Assembly: GCF_002929295.1 (NCBI RefSeq)
Contig: NZ_PJIM01000001.1
Coordinates: 728,040 to 792,039 of the forward strand
DNA from: Arthrobacter sp. SX1312
GTDB lineage: Bacteria > Actinomycetota > Actinomycetes > Actinomycetales > Micrococcaceae
DNA length: 64,000 nucleotides
Reading direction: 5' to 3'
In this document: piece by piece, positions 1 through 9,245 of the stretch
Layout of the letters: each line of letters opens with the position of its first letter
Position numbering within the stretch: position 1 is the first letter of the stretch
The notes under the pieces: model-generated
Database searches by the model: none
Seen by the model: only the letters and a program-made list of their open reading frames with translations
What the model was told of the DNA's origin: nothing
Translations under genes and position numbers: made by a program

Positions 1-42
1 GAACTGCCGGGCGAGCCGGTGGACCGAGTGGCCCTCAGGCAA
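1..42 (-). CDS. nei: Fpg/Nei family DNA glycosylase, N-terminal fragment
   Basis: Only the first 14 codons are inside the window; the gene continues beyond the left edge. Reading leftwards from a TTG at 42 gives LPEGHSVHRLARQF (the L is Met as initiator). This is the invariant N-terminus of Fpg/Nei glycosylase/AP lyases, in which Pro2 is the Schiff-base nucleophile and Glu3 assists base excision. The family removes oxidised bases from DNA. It overlaps the last 8 nt of rpiB, so the two are probably co-transcribed and translationally coupled. Family is known from the motif; whether it is Fpg-type or Nei-type is inferred from the EGHSVHR variant, which is typical of actinobacterial Nei. Confidence 0.75.
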   Translation of the reverse strand, partial: MPEGHSVHRLARQF

Positions 43-508
43 CGCTTCCCGTTTCCTCGAACCGGGCCACCTGAGCGATCCTGCGGCTGTGCCGCTCGGC
101 GCCGCTGAAGGGCTCGGAGAGGAACGCCTCGATGATCGCGGTCGCCTCCTCCACGGAGTGCTGCCGGCCGCCGACCGCGACGACGTTCGCGTCGTTGTGC
201 TGGCGTGCCAGGCGTGCCGTGTCGAGGCTCCAGGCGAGGGCGGCCCGGACGCCGCGCACCTTGTTCGCGGCGATCTGCTCGCCGTTCCCGGAGCCTCCGA
301 GGACGATCCCCAGGGCCCGGGTGCCCGCAGCCTGGTCCGCGACGACGGCCCGCGCAGCGTCGATGCAGAACGAGGGGTAGTCGTCCTCGGGATCGTAGGA
401 CGTCGGACCGTGGTCGACGACGTCGTAGCCTGCCGCGGTGAGGTGCGAGAGCAGGTGGGCGCTCAGCTCCATGCCGGCGTGGTCGGTGGCGAGGTGGACG
501 CGCATCAT
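35..508 (-). CDS. rpiB: Ribose-5-phosphate isomerase B
   Basis: A 157-residue RpiB/LacAB-type sugar-phosphate isomerase that interconverts ribose 5-phosphate and ribulose 5-phosphate in the cytosolic pentose phosphate pathway. The start MRVHLATDHAGMELSAHL carries the family's N-terminal DHAG motif, and the phosphate-binding glycine-rich GIVLGGSGNGEQIAANK segment lies near residues 68-84. The usual catalytic Cys of this loop is replaced by Ser/Gly, as in other actinobacterial RpiB proteins. An AAGGAA ribosome-binding site lies 7 nt before the first of two consecutive ATG codons. It is divergent from pepN. The same pathway is represented by gnd and zwf elsewhere in the window. Confidence 0.93.
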   Translation of the reverse strand: MMRVHLATDHAGMELSAHLLSHLTAAGYDVVDHGPTSYDPEDDYPSFCIDAARAVVADQAAGTRALGIVLGGSGNGEQIAANKVRGVRAALAWSLDTARLARQHNDANVVAVGGRQHSVEEATAIIEAFLSEPFSGAERHSRRIAQVARFEETGSVA

Positions 509-713
509 GATCGGTTCCTTCTGGATGGTGCCGGGGAGCGGACGATGGTCACTGCGGGAGATGTCCGCGCAGCAGGACGGGAGGGTTCCAGCCTAGACCG
601 CGGGGCCGGAGGGGTCGACGTGCGCGGCCGCGCCGGGTGGAGTGAGAGAATCGAACCGCTGCGTAACCCCCATCACATGCGGAGTATCCGTATCCCACCC
701 CTGGAGGCGATCC

Positions 714-3275
714 TTGCCCGGTCTGAACCTGACGCGCGACGAAGCACGCACGCGCGCCGATCTGCTCACCGTCCACTCCTACGAGGTCACCCTCGACCTC
801 ACGCGCGGCGAGCGGGTGTTCCGCTCGACGACGGTGGTCTCCTTCGACGCACGCCAGGGCGCCTCGACGTTCATCGACGCCGTGACGGACACCGTGTACC
901 GGGTGGAGCTGAACGGCGTCGCACTGGACCCGGCGGAGGTCGCCGACGGCGTCAGGATCCAGCTTCCCGTGCTGGCCGCCAGCAACGTCCTCGTGGTCGA
1001 GGCCGACATGCTCTACATGAACACCGGGGAGGGCCTCCACCGGTTCACCGATCCCGTGGACGGGGAGGTCTACCTGTACACGCAGTTCGAGGTCCCGGAC
1101 TCCCGCCGCGTGTTCACCGTCTTCGAGCAGCCCGACCTGAAGTCGACGTTCCGCTTCTCGGTCACCGCGCCCTCGCACTGGGACGTCATCTCGAACACCG
1201 CCACCCCGGATCCCGTCCAGGCGGGATCCGACGCCGACGGCGGCGCCGCCTCCACGTGGTCCTTCGAGCCCACACCGGTCATGTCCTCCTACGTGACGGC
1301 GCTGATCGCGGGGCCCTACCAGTCGGTGCGCAGCGAGCTGACGAGCTCGGACGGCCGCACCATCCCGCTCGGGGTGTTCGCCCGCAGGTCCCTCATGCAG
1401 TACCTGGACGCGGAGAACATCTTCGCCCTGACGCGCCAGGGCTTCGCGTTCTACGAGGAGCAGTTCGGCGCCCCGTACCCGTTCGCGAAGTACGACCAGC
1501 TGTTCGTGCCCGAGTTCAACGCCGGCGCCATGGAGAACGCGGGCGCCGTCACCTTCGTCGAGACCTACGTCTTCCGGGGACGCGTCCCCGACGCGACCGT
1601 CGAGCGGCGCGCCATCACGATCCTCCACGAACTGGCCCACATGTGGTTCGGCGACCTCGTCACCATGCGCTGGTGGAACGACCTCTGGCTGAACGAGTCC
1701 TTCGCGGAGTTCATGTCCACCCTCGCGGCCGCCGAGGCCACGGAGTTCGAGCAGGCGTGGACCACGTTCGCGATCCTCGAGAAGGGCTGGGCCTACCGCC
1801 AGGACCAGCTGCCCTCCACCCATCCGATCGTCGCGACGATCAACGACCTCGAGGACGTCCAGGTCAACTTCGACGGCATCACCTACGCGAAGGGCGCGTC
1901 GGTGCTCAAGCAGCTGGTGGCCTGGGTGGGCCAGGAAGAATTCATGCAGGGCGTGCGCCAGTACTTCGCGAAGCACTCCTGGAAGAACACCGAGCTGGTG
2001 GACCTGCTGTCCGAGCTCGAGGCAGCCAGCGGCCGCGACCTGAAGGCGTGGTCCGCCCTCTGGCTGGAGACCGCCGGCGTCAACACGCTCCGCCCCGAGT
2101 TCACCACGGACGGGACCGGTACGATCACCTCGTTCACGATCCTCCAGAGCGCGGTCGAGGCGTTCCCGACCATCCGGCCCCACCGCCTCGCGGTCGGCTT
2201 CTACGACCACGACGACGACGGCGCGCTCGTCCGGGTGCACCGGCTGGAGCTCGACGTCGACGGCGAGCGCACGGAGGTCGCGGATCTCGTGGGACGCAGG
2301 CAGCCGGCCCTCGTGCTCCTGAACGACGACGACCTCGCCTACGCGAAGATCCGCCTCGACCCGGCGTCCCTGCGCACCTCCGTGCGCCACGTCAGGGATT
2401 TCCGGGACTCCCTCCCCCGCACCCTCGTCCTCGCCTCGGCGTGGGACGCGGCCCGCGACGGCGAGACGCCGGCACGCGACTACGTGGAGCTCGTGCTGCA
2501 GAACATCGGGGCGGAGTCGGATTCGTCCGTGGTGCTCGTGCTGCTCCGGCAGCTCGCCTCGACCCTCGCGTTCTACGTCACCCCGGAGGACCGGGAGCCG
2601 ATGGGCGACGCCGCGGCGGACAGCCTGCTGGAGCTCGCCCTCGCCGCCGAGGGAGGCTCCGATGCCCAGCTGCAGTTCACGAAGGCCTTCTCGGCCCACG
2701 CCCGCACGGCCCCCCAGCTGGACACCGTCGCGGCGCTGCTCTCCGGTGAGCGCGTCCCCGAGGGGCTCAGCGTGGACCAGGACCTGCGGTGGGAGCTGCT
2801 CACCAGCCTGGTGGCCGGCGGGCGCGCCGGGGAGCAGGAGATCGACGGGGAGCTCGCGAAGGACTCGACGGCCACCGGCCAGCTCGCGGCGGCCGCGGCC
2901 CGCGCGGCCGTGCCGACGCCGGAGGCCAAGGAGGCCGCCTGGGCGGCACTCGTCGATTCGGCGGACCTGCCGAACGCCGCGCAGCGGTCCATGATCGGCG
3001 GGTTCACGCGCGTCCACGACCGGTCGCTGCTGGAGCCGTTCGTCGGGCGGTACTTCGCCTCCATCCAGGAGGTCTGGGCGACCCGCACGCACGAGATCGC
3101 CCAGCAGATCGTCGTGGGCCTCTACCCGTCGCTCCTGACCACGCAGGACACGCTGGACCGCACCGACGCCTTCCTCGCCGCGCTCGGCGACGAGTCGCCG
3201 TCGCTCCGGCGCCTCGTGCTGGAGAGCCGGGACGGCGTCGTCCGCGCCCTGAAGGCGCAGGCCGCCGACCGCTAG
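714..3275 (+). CDS. pepN: Aminopeptidase N (M1 family zinc metallopeptidase)
   Basis: An 853-residue cytosolic M1 aminopeptidase that removes N-terminal residues from peptides. GAMEN (substrate recognition) is at residues 271-275, and the zinc site is HELAH at 305-309 with the third ligand Glu328 in NESFAE, giving the expected HExxH-18-E spacing. The C-terminal half is the helical ERAP1-like domain. I chose the TTG at 714 because GGAGG (703-707) sits 6 nt upstream and the resulting N-terminus (PGLNLTRDEARTRADLL) matches actinobacterial PepN. The open frame reaches back to 642, but that part looks non-coding. A 12-bp stem terminator follows at 3285. Confidence 0.95.
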   Translation: MPGLNLTRDEARTRADLLTVHSYEVTLDLTRGERVFRSTTVVSFDARQGASTFIDAVTDTVYRVELNGVALDPAEVADGVRIQLPVLAASNVLVVEADMLYMNTGEGLHRFTDPVDGEVYLYTQFEVPDSRRVFTVFEQPDLKSTFRFSVTAPSHWDVISNTATPDPVQAGSDADGGAASTWSFEPTPVMSSYVTALIAGPYQSVRSELTSSDGRTIPLGVFARRSLMQYLDAENIFALTRQGFAFYEEQFGAPYPFAKYDQLFVPEFNAGAMENAGAVTFVETYVFRGRVPDATVERRAITILHELAHMWFGDLVTMRWWNDLWLNESFAEFMSTLAAAEATEFEQAWTTFAILEKGWAYRQDQLPSTHPIVATINDLEDVQVNFDGITYAKGASVLKQLVAWVGQEEFMQGVRQYFAKHSWKNTELVDLLSELEAASGRDLKAWSALWLETAGVNTLRPEFTTDGTGTITSFTILQSAVEAFPTIRPHRLAVGFYDHDDDGALVRVHRLELDVDGERTEVADLVGRRQPALVLLNDDDLAYAKIRLDPASLRTSVRHVRDFRDSLPRTLVLASAWDAARDGETPARDYVELVLQNIGAESDSSVVLVLLRQLASTLAFYVTPEDREPMGDAAADSLLELALAAEGGSDAQLQFTKAFSAHARTAPQLDTVAALLSGERVPEGLSVDQDLRWELLTSLVAGGRAGEQEIDGELAKDSTATGQLAAAAARAAVPTPEAKEAAWAALVDSADLPNAAQRSMIGGFTRVHDRSLLEPFVGRYFASIQEVWATRTHEIAQQIVVGLYPSLLTTQDTLDRTDAFLAALGDESPSLRRLVLESRDGVVRALKAQAADR

Positions 3276-3284
3276 GTACTCGCC

Positions 3285-3312
3285 GGCGGGGAGGACCATC
3301 GTCCTCCCCGCC
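3285..3312 (+). terminator. Hairpin terminator after pepN
   Basis: A perfect 12-bp stem (3285-3296 with 3301-3312) closed by a CATC loop starts 10 nt after the pepN stop. There is no T-run, which is usual for high-GC actinobacteria. Confidence 0.7.
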
Positions 3313-3355
3313 GCGCGTTCCGCGCGGTCCGGGGCGCCGGCGCTAGGGTCGTGTC

Positions 3356-3835
3356 ATGAACCTGCAGGAACACCACTACACGGCGCGCGTCCGCTGGACC
3401 GGGAACCTCGGCACCGGGACCTCCGGATACCGTGCCTACAGCCGCGACCACGAGGTGGACGTGGACGGCCCGGGCCTCCTCCTGGGGACGGCGGACCCCA
3501 CGTTCCACGGGGCGAAGGACCGCTGGAATCCCGAGCAGCTGCTGCTGACCGCCGTCGCGCAGTGCCACATGCTGTCCTATCTCCACGTCGCGGTGAGGGC
3601 CGGCGTCGTCGTTACGGGCTACCGGGACACGGCGACGGGCACCATGCGCCTGAACCGGGACGGCAGCGGCGAGTTCACCGGGATCGTGCTGCACCCCGCC
3701 GTCGACCTGCAGGACGCGGGCCAGAGCGGCCTCGCGGATTCCCTGCACGCGGAGGCGAACCGCCTGTGCTTCATCGCGCGGTCCCTGAACTTCCCGGTCC
3801 ATCATGAACCCACTTCCGGCGCGGGCCCGGGCTGA
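3356..3835 (+). CDS. OsmC family peroxidase-like protein
   Basis: A 159-residue OsmC/Ohr-fold protein. The family reduces organic hydroperoxides with a reactive Cys pair. Here Cys70 (in the AVAQCHMLSYLH helix) and Cys138 (in ANRLCFIARS) occupy the two expected positions, and RWNPEQLLLTA is the typical motif before the first Cys. It is likely cytosolic, in hydroperoxide defence or as an OsmC-like paralogue of unknown substrate. No Shine-Dalgarno is visible. Instead a TAGGGT -10 hexamer (3344-3349) ends exactly 6 nt before the ATG, which implies a leaderless mRNA. It stands as a single gene. Confidence 0.88.
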   Translation: MNLQEHHYTARVRWTGNLGTGTSGYRAYSRDHEVDVDGPGLLLGTADPTFHGAKDRWNPEQLLLTAVAQCHMLSYLHVAVRAGVVVTGYRDTATGTMRLNRDGSGEFTGIVLHPAVDLQDAGQSGLADSLHAEANRLCFIARSLNFPVHHEPTSGAGPG

Positions 3836-3946
3836 GGACGACAGGACCACAGGGCAACCCCCCTCCGCTGTAGCCTGTTAAGGCATCCCCGCGCCTACCG
3901 CGCCCACCTCCGGCGGACCCCGGATGCCCGCACGAAAGCGATTCCC

Positions 3947-4582
3947 ATGACATTCCTCACCTCCCTCGGCTACAGCGGCCAGGTCATCTCCGCGCTGGTC
4001 ATCCTGCTCGGCGCCCTGATCCTGTGGCTCGTGATCCGCGCCGTGATCAACCGCTCGGTCAAGCGCGTCCAGAGCGGCTACAGCGTCTTCAAGAAGCCGC
4101 ACTTCAAATGGGCCCAGCCCGCGCTGCGCCCCTTCGACGGCGCCCGGCGCGTCCAGCGTGCGGAGACGATCGGCGGCCTGCTCTCCAGCGTGGCGGCCCT
4201 GACCATCGCGATCATCGCGGGCCTGATGGCCATCGACACACTCGGCTTCAACATCGGGCCCATCCTCGCGAGCGTCGGCATCGTCGGCATCGCCATCGGT
4301 TTCGGTGCGCGCGAGGTGATCCGCGACGCCTTCCTCGGGTTCTTCATCACGATCGAGGACCAGTACGGCATCGGCGACACCATCGAGGTGGGAGAGACCG
4401 TCGGCGTGGTCCAGTCCCTCGGCCTGCGCATCACCCGCATGGTCGATAAGGACGGAGCCATCTGGTACGTGCGGAACGGCGACATCACCAAGGTGGGCAA
4501 CCGGTCCCAGGGCGACTACGTGGAGCCGACCCCCGAACCCGCCGTCCCGGCAGCACCCGCCCTCGTCCAGGAGCAGTCATGA
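3947..4582 (+). CDS. Small-conductance mechanosensitive channel (MscS family)
   Basis: A 211-residue membrane protein with an N-terminal helix (about residues 8-28), then two further hydrophobic helices. The last is the Gly/Ala-rich pore helix of MscS ([21 protein letters not shown] region, about 112-132), followed by the beta domain ([15 protein letters not shown]). It opens on membrane stretch to release solutes during hypo-osmotic shock. It is shorter than E. coli MscS (286 residues) and ends soon after the beta domain with a Pro/Ala-rich tail. Its stop overlaps the next gene's start by ATGA (4579-4582), indicating coupling to the haemoglobin gene. Confidence 0.92.
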   Translation: MTFLTSLGYSGQVISALVILLGALILWLVIRAVINRSVKRVQSGYSVFKKPHFKWAQPALRPFDGARRVQRAETIGGLLSSVAALTIAIIAGLMAIDTLGFNIGPILASVGIVGIAIGFGAREVIRDAFLGFFITIEDQYGIGDTIEVGETVGVVQSLGLRITRMVDKDGAIWYVRNGDITKVGNRSQGDYVEPTPEPAVPAAPALVQEQS

Positions 4583-5073
4583 GCGCGCAGGAGAACCCGG
4601 CACAGACACCGGACGGGACTCCCCCCGCAGGGGCACGGACGGCCCTGCCCGTGGAGCGGCTCGTCGCCGCCGGGCAGGGCTTCACCCAGCCGCAGTACAC
4701 GGACAACTTCTACGAGGCCGTCGGAGGCCACCCCACGTTCGTACGGCTGGTCGACGCCTTCTACGACGGCGTGGCGGCCGACGACGTGCTGCGTCCCATG
4801 TATCCGGAGCAGGATCTCGGTCCGGCGAAGGAGCGCCTGCTGCTGTTCCTCGAGCAGTACTGGGGCGGGCCGAAGACCTACGGTGAGCAGCGGGGCCATC
4901 CGAGGCTCCGCATGCGACACATGCCGTTCCGGGTGGGGCCGCAGGCACGCGACCGGTGGCTGCAGCACATGCGCGCCGCCGTGGACACCCTGGACCTCGC
5001 CCCCCTGCACGAGACGACCCTGTGGGACTACCTCGAGCGCGCCGCGCATTCGATGGTGAACGCAGCGGACTGA
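4579..5073 (+). CDS. glbO: Group II truncated haemoglobin (trHbO type)
   Basis: A 164-residue protein with a two-on-two globin domain in its second two-thirds. Visible marks are the [22 protein letters not shown] helix A/B region with the B10 Tyr, a Tyr at CD1 ([10 protein letters not shown]), the proximal F8 His in RMRHMPF, and the group II G8 Trp in RDRWLQHM. Such proteins bind O2/NO and are proposed to help respiration or NO detoxification. The first 45 residues are low-complexity and extend beyond the usual domain. The gene is translationally coupled to the upstream MscS gene by an ATGA overlap. The function is inferred from the family. Confidence 0.92.
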   Translation: MSAQENPAQTPDGTPPAGARTALPVERLVAAGQGFTQPQYTDNFYEAVGGHPTFVRLVDAFYDGVAADDVLRPMYPEQDLGPAKERLLLFLEQYWGGPKTYGEQRGHPRLRMRHMPFRVGPQARDRWLQHMRAAVDTLDLAPLHETTLWDYLERAAHSMVNAAD

Positions 5074-5106
5074 CGTCAGCCGGCGCTGCGGACGAACGTC
5101 AGCCGG

Positions 5107-5763
5107 TCAGAGGACGGCGGCGGCGCGGACGAGGACGTGGCCGCGCGCAGTGCTGACACGTGACCAGCGCCCGTTCGTGTGGACGGTCGCCGACGTCCCG
5201 GGCTGGAGGAAGCCGAGGCTGAACGCGCCGAAGGCCGCCCCGGCCGGGACCGCGCCGGGCACCCCCGCCAGGGGGCGCCCCCATACCGCGATCCTCGCGC
5301 TGCTCACCAGGGGTGCGCCCGCGCGCTCGGGCAGGCTGCGGGCCACCTCCCCGATGCCCTGCTGCGCAGCCTGGTCGAGGACCTCGGCCGCCACGGTCCC
5401 CGCCGCTTCCCATCCCGACCGCGGAGGAAGGACGCCTGCCCAGTTCTCGGTGACCGTCACGGTGGGGACGGGGAACAGGACGTCGCCGTCGGGCATGCGG
5501 GCGAGCCGGTCGAGGACCGAGCCGAGCGCGACCGTGGTGTCGACGTCGGCCTCCTCCGCGAGGGCCATGGTCCTGAGCCCCAGCACGGTGGGGACGGCCT
5601 CGCCGAGCACGGTGGGGCGGAGCGTGCACACGTATGCGGCGAGCACCCGGCCGGCGCCCACGAGCCTCATCCCGCCGTCGTCGTTGGCGCGGGCACGGGC
5701 GGTGAAGGTGCGGAGGTCGGCGACGGTGTGCGGGTCCGCGAAGCGCAGGGACGAGGAGGTCAT
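5107..5763 (-). CDS. Conserved protein of unknown function, coupled to thioesterase
   Basis: A 218-residue protein that I do not recognise as a characterised family. The frame is open back to 6249, but the real start is taken as the ATG at 5763 (MTSSSLRFADPHTVADLRTF), which overlaps the stop of the upstream thioesterase gene as ATGA (5760-5763). It is Ala/Val-rich with no predicted membrane helix or signal peptide. A HTNGRWSRVSTARG stretch occurs near the C-terminus. Composition and codon use are like its neighbours. The coupling suggests a function linked to the thioesterase, but the role is unknown. Confidence 0.75.
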   Translation of the reverse strand: MTSSSLRFADPHTVADLRTFTARARANDDGGMRLVGAGRVLAAYVCTLRPTVLGEAVPTVLGLRTMALAEEADVDTTVALGSVLDRLARMPDGDVLFPVPTVTVTENWAGVLPPRSGWEAAGTVAAEVLDQAAQQGIGEVARSLPERAGAPLVSSARIAVWGRPLAGVPGAVPAGAAFGAFSLGFLQPGTSATVHTNGRWSRVSTARGHVLVRAAAVL

Positions 5764-6233
5764 GCCCGCGTGCCGCCCCGCGCACGGCGGAAGGGAACGG
5801 GCGGTCCCTGCCAGGACAGGAGGATGGCCTTCTGCGTGCCGGACAGCCTCACGGGACGACCGGTGCTGCGGCTGACCATCACCATGGTGGTCGCGGCGAT
5901 CGCACTCACGGTGCTCCCGTCCACCGCCACCCGGTCCCGGACCGCGTAGCCGAGGTCGAAGCTGGAGCCGCCCACTGCGGTGACCCAGAGATCGACGGCG
6001 GCCGGCTCCATGCTCACGGTCAGCGGCGAGCGGTACTCGATCTCCTGGCGGCCCACGAGCGTGTAGTGGTCGGGGTCGATGAGCTCCATGAACGACCCCT
6101 CGGGCCGCGGCTCGTGCATCAGCGACAGGCGCGCGTCCTCGAGGAACTGGAGGAAGCGGACGTTGTTGACGTGGCCGTAGGAATCCTCGTCGCCGAACCG
6201 CAGCTGGAGGGGGAAGGTGTGCACCGGGGACAT
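5760..6233 (-). CDS. Acyl-CoA thioesterase (hotdog fold, 4HBT type)
   Basis: A 157-residue single hotdog-domain protein. The N-terminal FPLQLRFGDEDSYGHVNNVRF contains the 4-hydroxybenzoyl-CoA thioesterase/YbgC signature, with the catalytic Asp/Glu and the GHVNN loop. It should hydrolyse an acyl-CoA in the cytosol; the chain specificity cannot be read from sequence. It is first in a two-gene unit with the downstream unknown protein (ATGA overlap) and divergent from a second, TesB-type thioesterase. Confidence 0.88.
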   Translation of the reverse strand: MSPVHTFPLQLRFGDEDSYGHVNNVRFLQFLEDARLSLMHEPRPEGSFMELIDPDHYTLVGRQEIEYRSPLTVSMEPAAVDLWVTAVGGSSFDLGYAVRDRVAVDGSTVSAIAATTMVMVSRSTGRPVRLSGTQKAILLSWQGPPVPFRRARGGTRA

Positions 6234-6419
6234 AGCGCCATCCTCTCAAACCCGGCCACCACCCGACGATTCGCCGTGGCCCGCTGATCCGGGTGTGAGG
6301 AACACCATGGGCGGGGCCGCGTGCCCGTATTGAGTGCGCATGGAGCGGCGTCTACTGTCAGTAGATGCCCGGGAGCGCACCGCTTCCCCCGCCCCCGCCC
6401 TACGAGGAGACACCGAACC

Positions 6420-7340
6420 ATGGCAGAACACGCGCCAGCATCAGAGGCACCGGCGCGGGGAGCGCAGGCGAAGGACCCCACCCGGGCCCTCCTGGATCTG
6501 CTCGACCTGAGCAGCGCGGAGGGGGCGCAGACGGACGAGGAGATCTTTGTGGGGAGCTCCGCCCGGCAGCCGAGCCGGCGCGTCTTCGGCGGCCAGGTGC
6601 TCGCGCAGTCGCTGATCGCGGCGATGCGGACGGTCGAGCCGACGCGGGACGTCCACTCCATGCACGGCTACTTCCTGCGGGCGGGCGACGCCGACCAGCC
6701 CATCACGTTCGGCGTCCAGCGCCTGCGTGACGGGCGGTCGTTCTCCGCCCGCCGCACGCACGCCTACCAGAACGGCGTGCCCATCCTGTCCATGATCGCG
6801 TCCTTCCAGGAGCCCGACGAGGGCATCACCCACCAGGACACGATGCCCGCCGGCATCCCCGACCCCGAGAGCCTGCCGTCGACGGCCGAACTGCTCGGCG
6901 CCTTCGACCACCCTGTCGCGCAGGCGTGGGCCTTCGATCGCCCGTTCGACATCCGGCACGTCGACGCCCCGCTCTACCTGTCCAACGAGGGGTCACGGGA
7001 ACCCCGGAACGCGGTATGGATGCGGAGCCTCGGACCCATGCCGGACGATCCGAACATCCACCGGGCCGCCCTCGCGTACGCGAGCGACTACACCCTGCTC
7101 GAATCGATCCTGCGACCGCACGGCCTGAGCTGGATCCATCCCGGCATGAACGTGGCAAGCCTCGACCACGCGATGTGGTGGCACCGACCCGTGCGGGTGG
7201 ACGACTGGCTGCTCTACGTGCAGAGCTCCCCCAGTGCGTCCGGCTCGCGCGGGCTCGCCGCCGGCCGCATCTACGATCGCAGCGGTGCACTGGTCGCGAG
7301 CGTGGCCCAGGAGGGCATGGTCAGGATCCCGCCCGGCTGA
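6420..7340 (+). CDS. tesB: Acyl-CoA thioesterase II (TesB)
   Basis: A 306-residue double-hotdog thioesterase. The N-terminal hotdog contains RVFGGQVLAQSLIAA and the FLRAGD motif. The second hotdog contains ALAYASDYTLLESIL and LDHAMWWHRPVRVDDWLLY, where the Asp/Ser-Thr/Gln triad region of TesB lies. It hydrolyses medium- and long-chain acyl-CoAs. I start at the ATG at 6420, which has a GAGGAG site about 10 nt upstream; the frame is open from 6321, but that part is unlike the family. It is divergent from another thioesterase and ends at a shared bidirectional terminator facing ettA. Confidence 0.93.
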   Translation: MAEHAPASEAPARGAQAKDPTRALLDLLDLSSAEGAQTDEEIFVGSSARQPSRRVFGGQVLAQSLIAAMRTVEPTRDVHSMHGYFLRAGDADQPITFGVQRLRDGRSFSARRTHAYQNGVPILSMIASFQEPDEGITHQDTMPAGIPDPESLPSTAELLGAFDHPVAQAWAFDRPFDIRHVDAPLYLSNEGSREPRNAVWMRSLGPMPDDPNIHRAALAYASDYTLLESILRPHGLSWIHPGMNVASLDHAMWWHRPVRVDDWLLYVQSSPSASGSRGLAAGRIYDRSGALVASVAQEGMVRIPPG

Positions 7341-7365
7341 CCTCCACGCCTGCACCACCCAGGAA

Positions 7366-7397
7366 AGAAGGGACACGGCCGGAGCCGTGTCCCTTCT
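7366..7397. terminator. Bidirectional terminator between tesB and ettA
   Basis: A perfect 14-bp inverted repeat (7366-7379 with 7384-7397) with a CGGA loop lies between two convergent genes. It begins with an A-rich stretch and ends in a T-rich one, so it can serve both directions. Confidence 0.85.
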
Positions 7398-7445
7398 GCT
7401 GTCCGCTTCCGCCGGTCAGCTGCTTCCGGCCGGTGCGGGCTCCTG

Positions 7446-9128
7446 CTAGTCGCGCGTGAGGCGGCGGTGCGTGACGCGATGCGGCTTCGCGGCGTCGGCT
7501 CCGAGCCGTTCCACCTTGTTCTGCTCATAGGCGTCGAAGTTGCCCTCGAACCAGTACCAGTGGTCCGGGTTCTCCTCGGTGCCCTCGTAGGACAGGATGT
7601 GGGTGGCCACCCGGTCGAGGAACCAGCGATCGTGCGAGACGACGACGGCGCAGCCGGGGAACTCGAGCAGGGCGTTCTCGAGGCTCGAGAGCGTCTCGAC
7701 GTCGAGGTCGTTGGTCGGTTCGTCGAGGAGCAGCAGGTTGCCACCCTGCTTCAGGGTCATCGCGAGGTTCAGCCTGTTGCGCTCACCACCGGAGAGGACA
7801 CCGGCCTTCTTCTGCTGGTCCGGTCCCTTGAAGCCGAACGCCGACACGTACGCGCGCGAGGGCATCTCGACCTGGCCCACCTGGATGAAGTCGAGGCCGT
7901 CGGACACGACCTCCCACAGGCTCTTGTTGGGGTCGATGCCGCCGCGGGACTGGTCCACGTAGGAGATCTTCACCGAATCGCCGATCCGCAGTTCGCCGCC
8001 GTCGAGGGGTTCCAGACCCACGATGGTCTTGAACAGCGTCGTCTTGCCGACGCCGTTCGGGCCGATGACGCCGACGATCCCGTTGCGCGGCAGCGAGAAG
8101 GACAGGCCGTCGATGAGGATGCGCTCGTCGTATCCCTTGCGGAGGTCGTGCGCCTCGATGACCTGGCTGCCGAGCCTGGGGCCCGGCGGGATCTGGATCT
8201 CCTCGAAGTCGAGCTTCCGGGTACGCTCCGCCTCCGCCGCCATCTCCTCGTACCGGTTCAGGCGCGCCTTGGACTTCGTCTGGCGTCCCTTGGCGTTCGA
8301 CCGGACCCATTCGAGTTCCTCGGTCAGGCGCCGGGAGAGCTTCTGGTCCTTCTTGCCCTGCACCTCGAGGCGCGCGCGCTTCTTCTCGAGGTAGGTCGAG
8401 TAGTTGCCCTCGTAGGGGTACAGGTGACCGCGGTCCACCTCCGCGATCCATTCGGCGACATGGTCGAGGAAGTAGCGATCGTGGGTGACGGCGAGGACGG
8501 CGCCGGCATAGGACTTCAGGTGCTGCTCCAGCCACAGCACGCTCTCGGCGTCGAGGTGGTTGGTCGGCTCGTCGAGGAGGAGCAGGTCCGGCTTCTGCAG
8601 CAGCAGCTTGCAGAGCGCCACCCGGCGGCGCTCACCACCGGAGAGGACACGGACGTCGGCCTCGGGCGGCGGGCAACGGAGGGCGTCCATGGCCTGCTCG
8701 AGCTGGGAGTCGAGGTCCCACGCGTCCGCGGCGTCGATGGCCTCCTGCAGCTTGCCCATCTCGTCGAGCAGTGTGTCGTAGTCGGCGTCCGGGGAGGCCA
8801 TCTCCTCGGAGATCTCGTTGAAACGCTGGATCTTCCCGAAGATCTCGCCGACGCCCTCCTGGACGTTGCCGAGCACGGTCTTCTCCTCGTTCAGCGGTGG
8901 CTCCTGCAGGAGGATGCCGACCGTGTACCCGGGGCTGAGGCGCGCTTCGCCGTTGGACGGCGTATCCATGCCTGCCATGATCTTCAGGATGGTGGACTTA
9001 CCCGCACCATTCGGCCCCACGACACCGATCTTCGCGCCAGGGAAGAACGACATGCTGACGTCGTCGAGGATTACTTTGTCGCCAACGGCCTTGCGGGCCT
9101 TGCTCATTGTGTAGATAAATTCCGCCAT
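7446..9128 (-). CDS. ettA: Energy-dependent translational throttle protein EttA (ABC-F)
   Basis: A 560-residue ABC-F ATPase with two nucleotide-binding domains and no membrane segment. Walker A motifs are GPNGAGKST and GPNGVGKTT, the signatures are LSGGERRRVALCK and LSGGERNRLNLA, and the long charged linker between the domains is the P-site tRNA interaction motif. EttA binds the ribosomal E site and gates entry into elongation according to ATP/ADP. The ATG at 9128 gives the canonical MAEFIYTMSKARK start. There is no Shine-Dalgarno, and a TAGCCT hexamer (9136-9141) ends 7 nt upstream, suggesting a leaderless mRNA. Confidence 0.95.
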   Translation of the reverse strand: MAEFIYTMSKARKAVGDKVILDDVSMSFFPGAKIGVVGPNGAGKSTILKIMAGMDTPSNGEARLSPGYTVGILLQEPPLNEEKTVLGNVQEGVGEIFGKIQRFNEISEEMASPDADYDTLLDEMGKLQEAIDAADAWDLDSQLEQAMDALRCPPPEADVRVLSGGERRRVALCKLLLQKPDLLLLDEPTNHLDAESVLWLEQHLKSYAGAVLAVTHDRYFLDHVAEWIAEVDRGHLYPYEGNYSTYLEKKRARLEVQGKKDQKLSRRLTEELEWVRSNAKGRQTKSKARLNRYEEMAAEAERTRKLDFEEIQIPPGPRLGSQVIEAHDLRKGYDERILIDGLSFSLPRNGIVGVIGPNGVGKTTLFKTIVGLEPLDGGELRIGDSVKISYVDQSRGGIDPNKSLWEVVSDGLDFIQVGQVEMPSRAYVSAFGFKGPDQQKKAGVLSGGERNRLNLAMTLKQGGNLLLLDEPTNDLDVETLSSLENALLEFPGCAVVVSHDRWFLDRVATHILSYEGTEENPDHWYWFEGNFDAYEQNKVERLGADAAKPHRVTHRRLTRD

Positions 9129-9245
9129 GCACCTAAGGCTAGTGGTTGGCCGGACCGATCTCACACTCGGGTGATCCGGGCGGGTGACCATCGGGCCGCC
9201 CGGGTCCCCGAATCGGCGCCGCTTAGGATCGGCGCCCTCCCCGGA

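Noticed and set aside
549-3299. Very long open frame on the minus strand opposite pepN
   Set aside because: It is Arg/Gly/Val/Leu-rich, has no family motif, and mirrors the codon bias of pepN. The real gene on the other strand has the full M1 peptidase signature.
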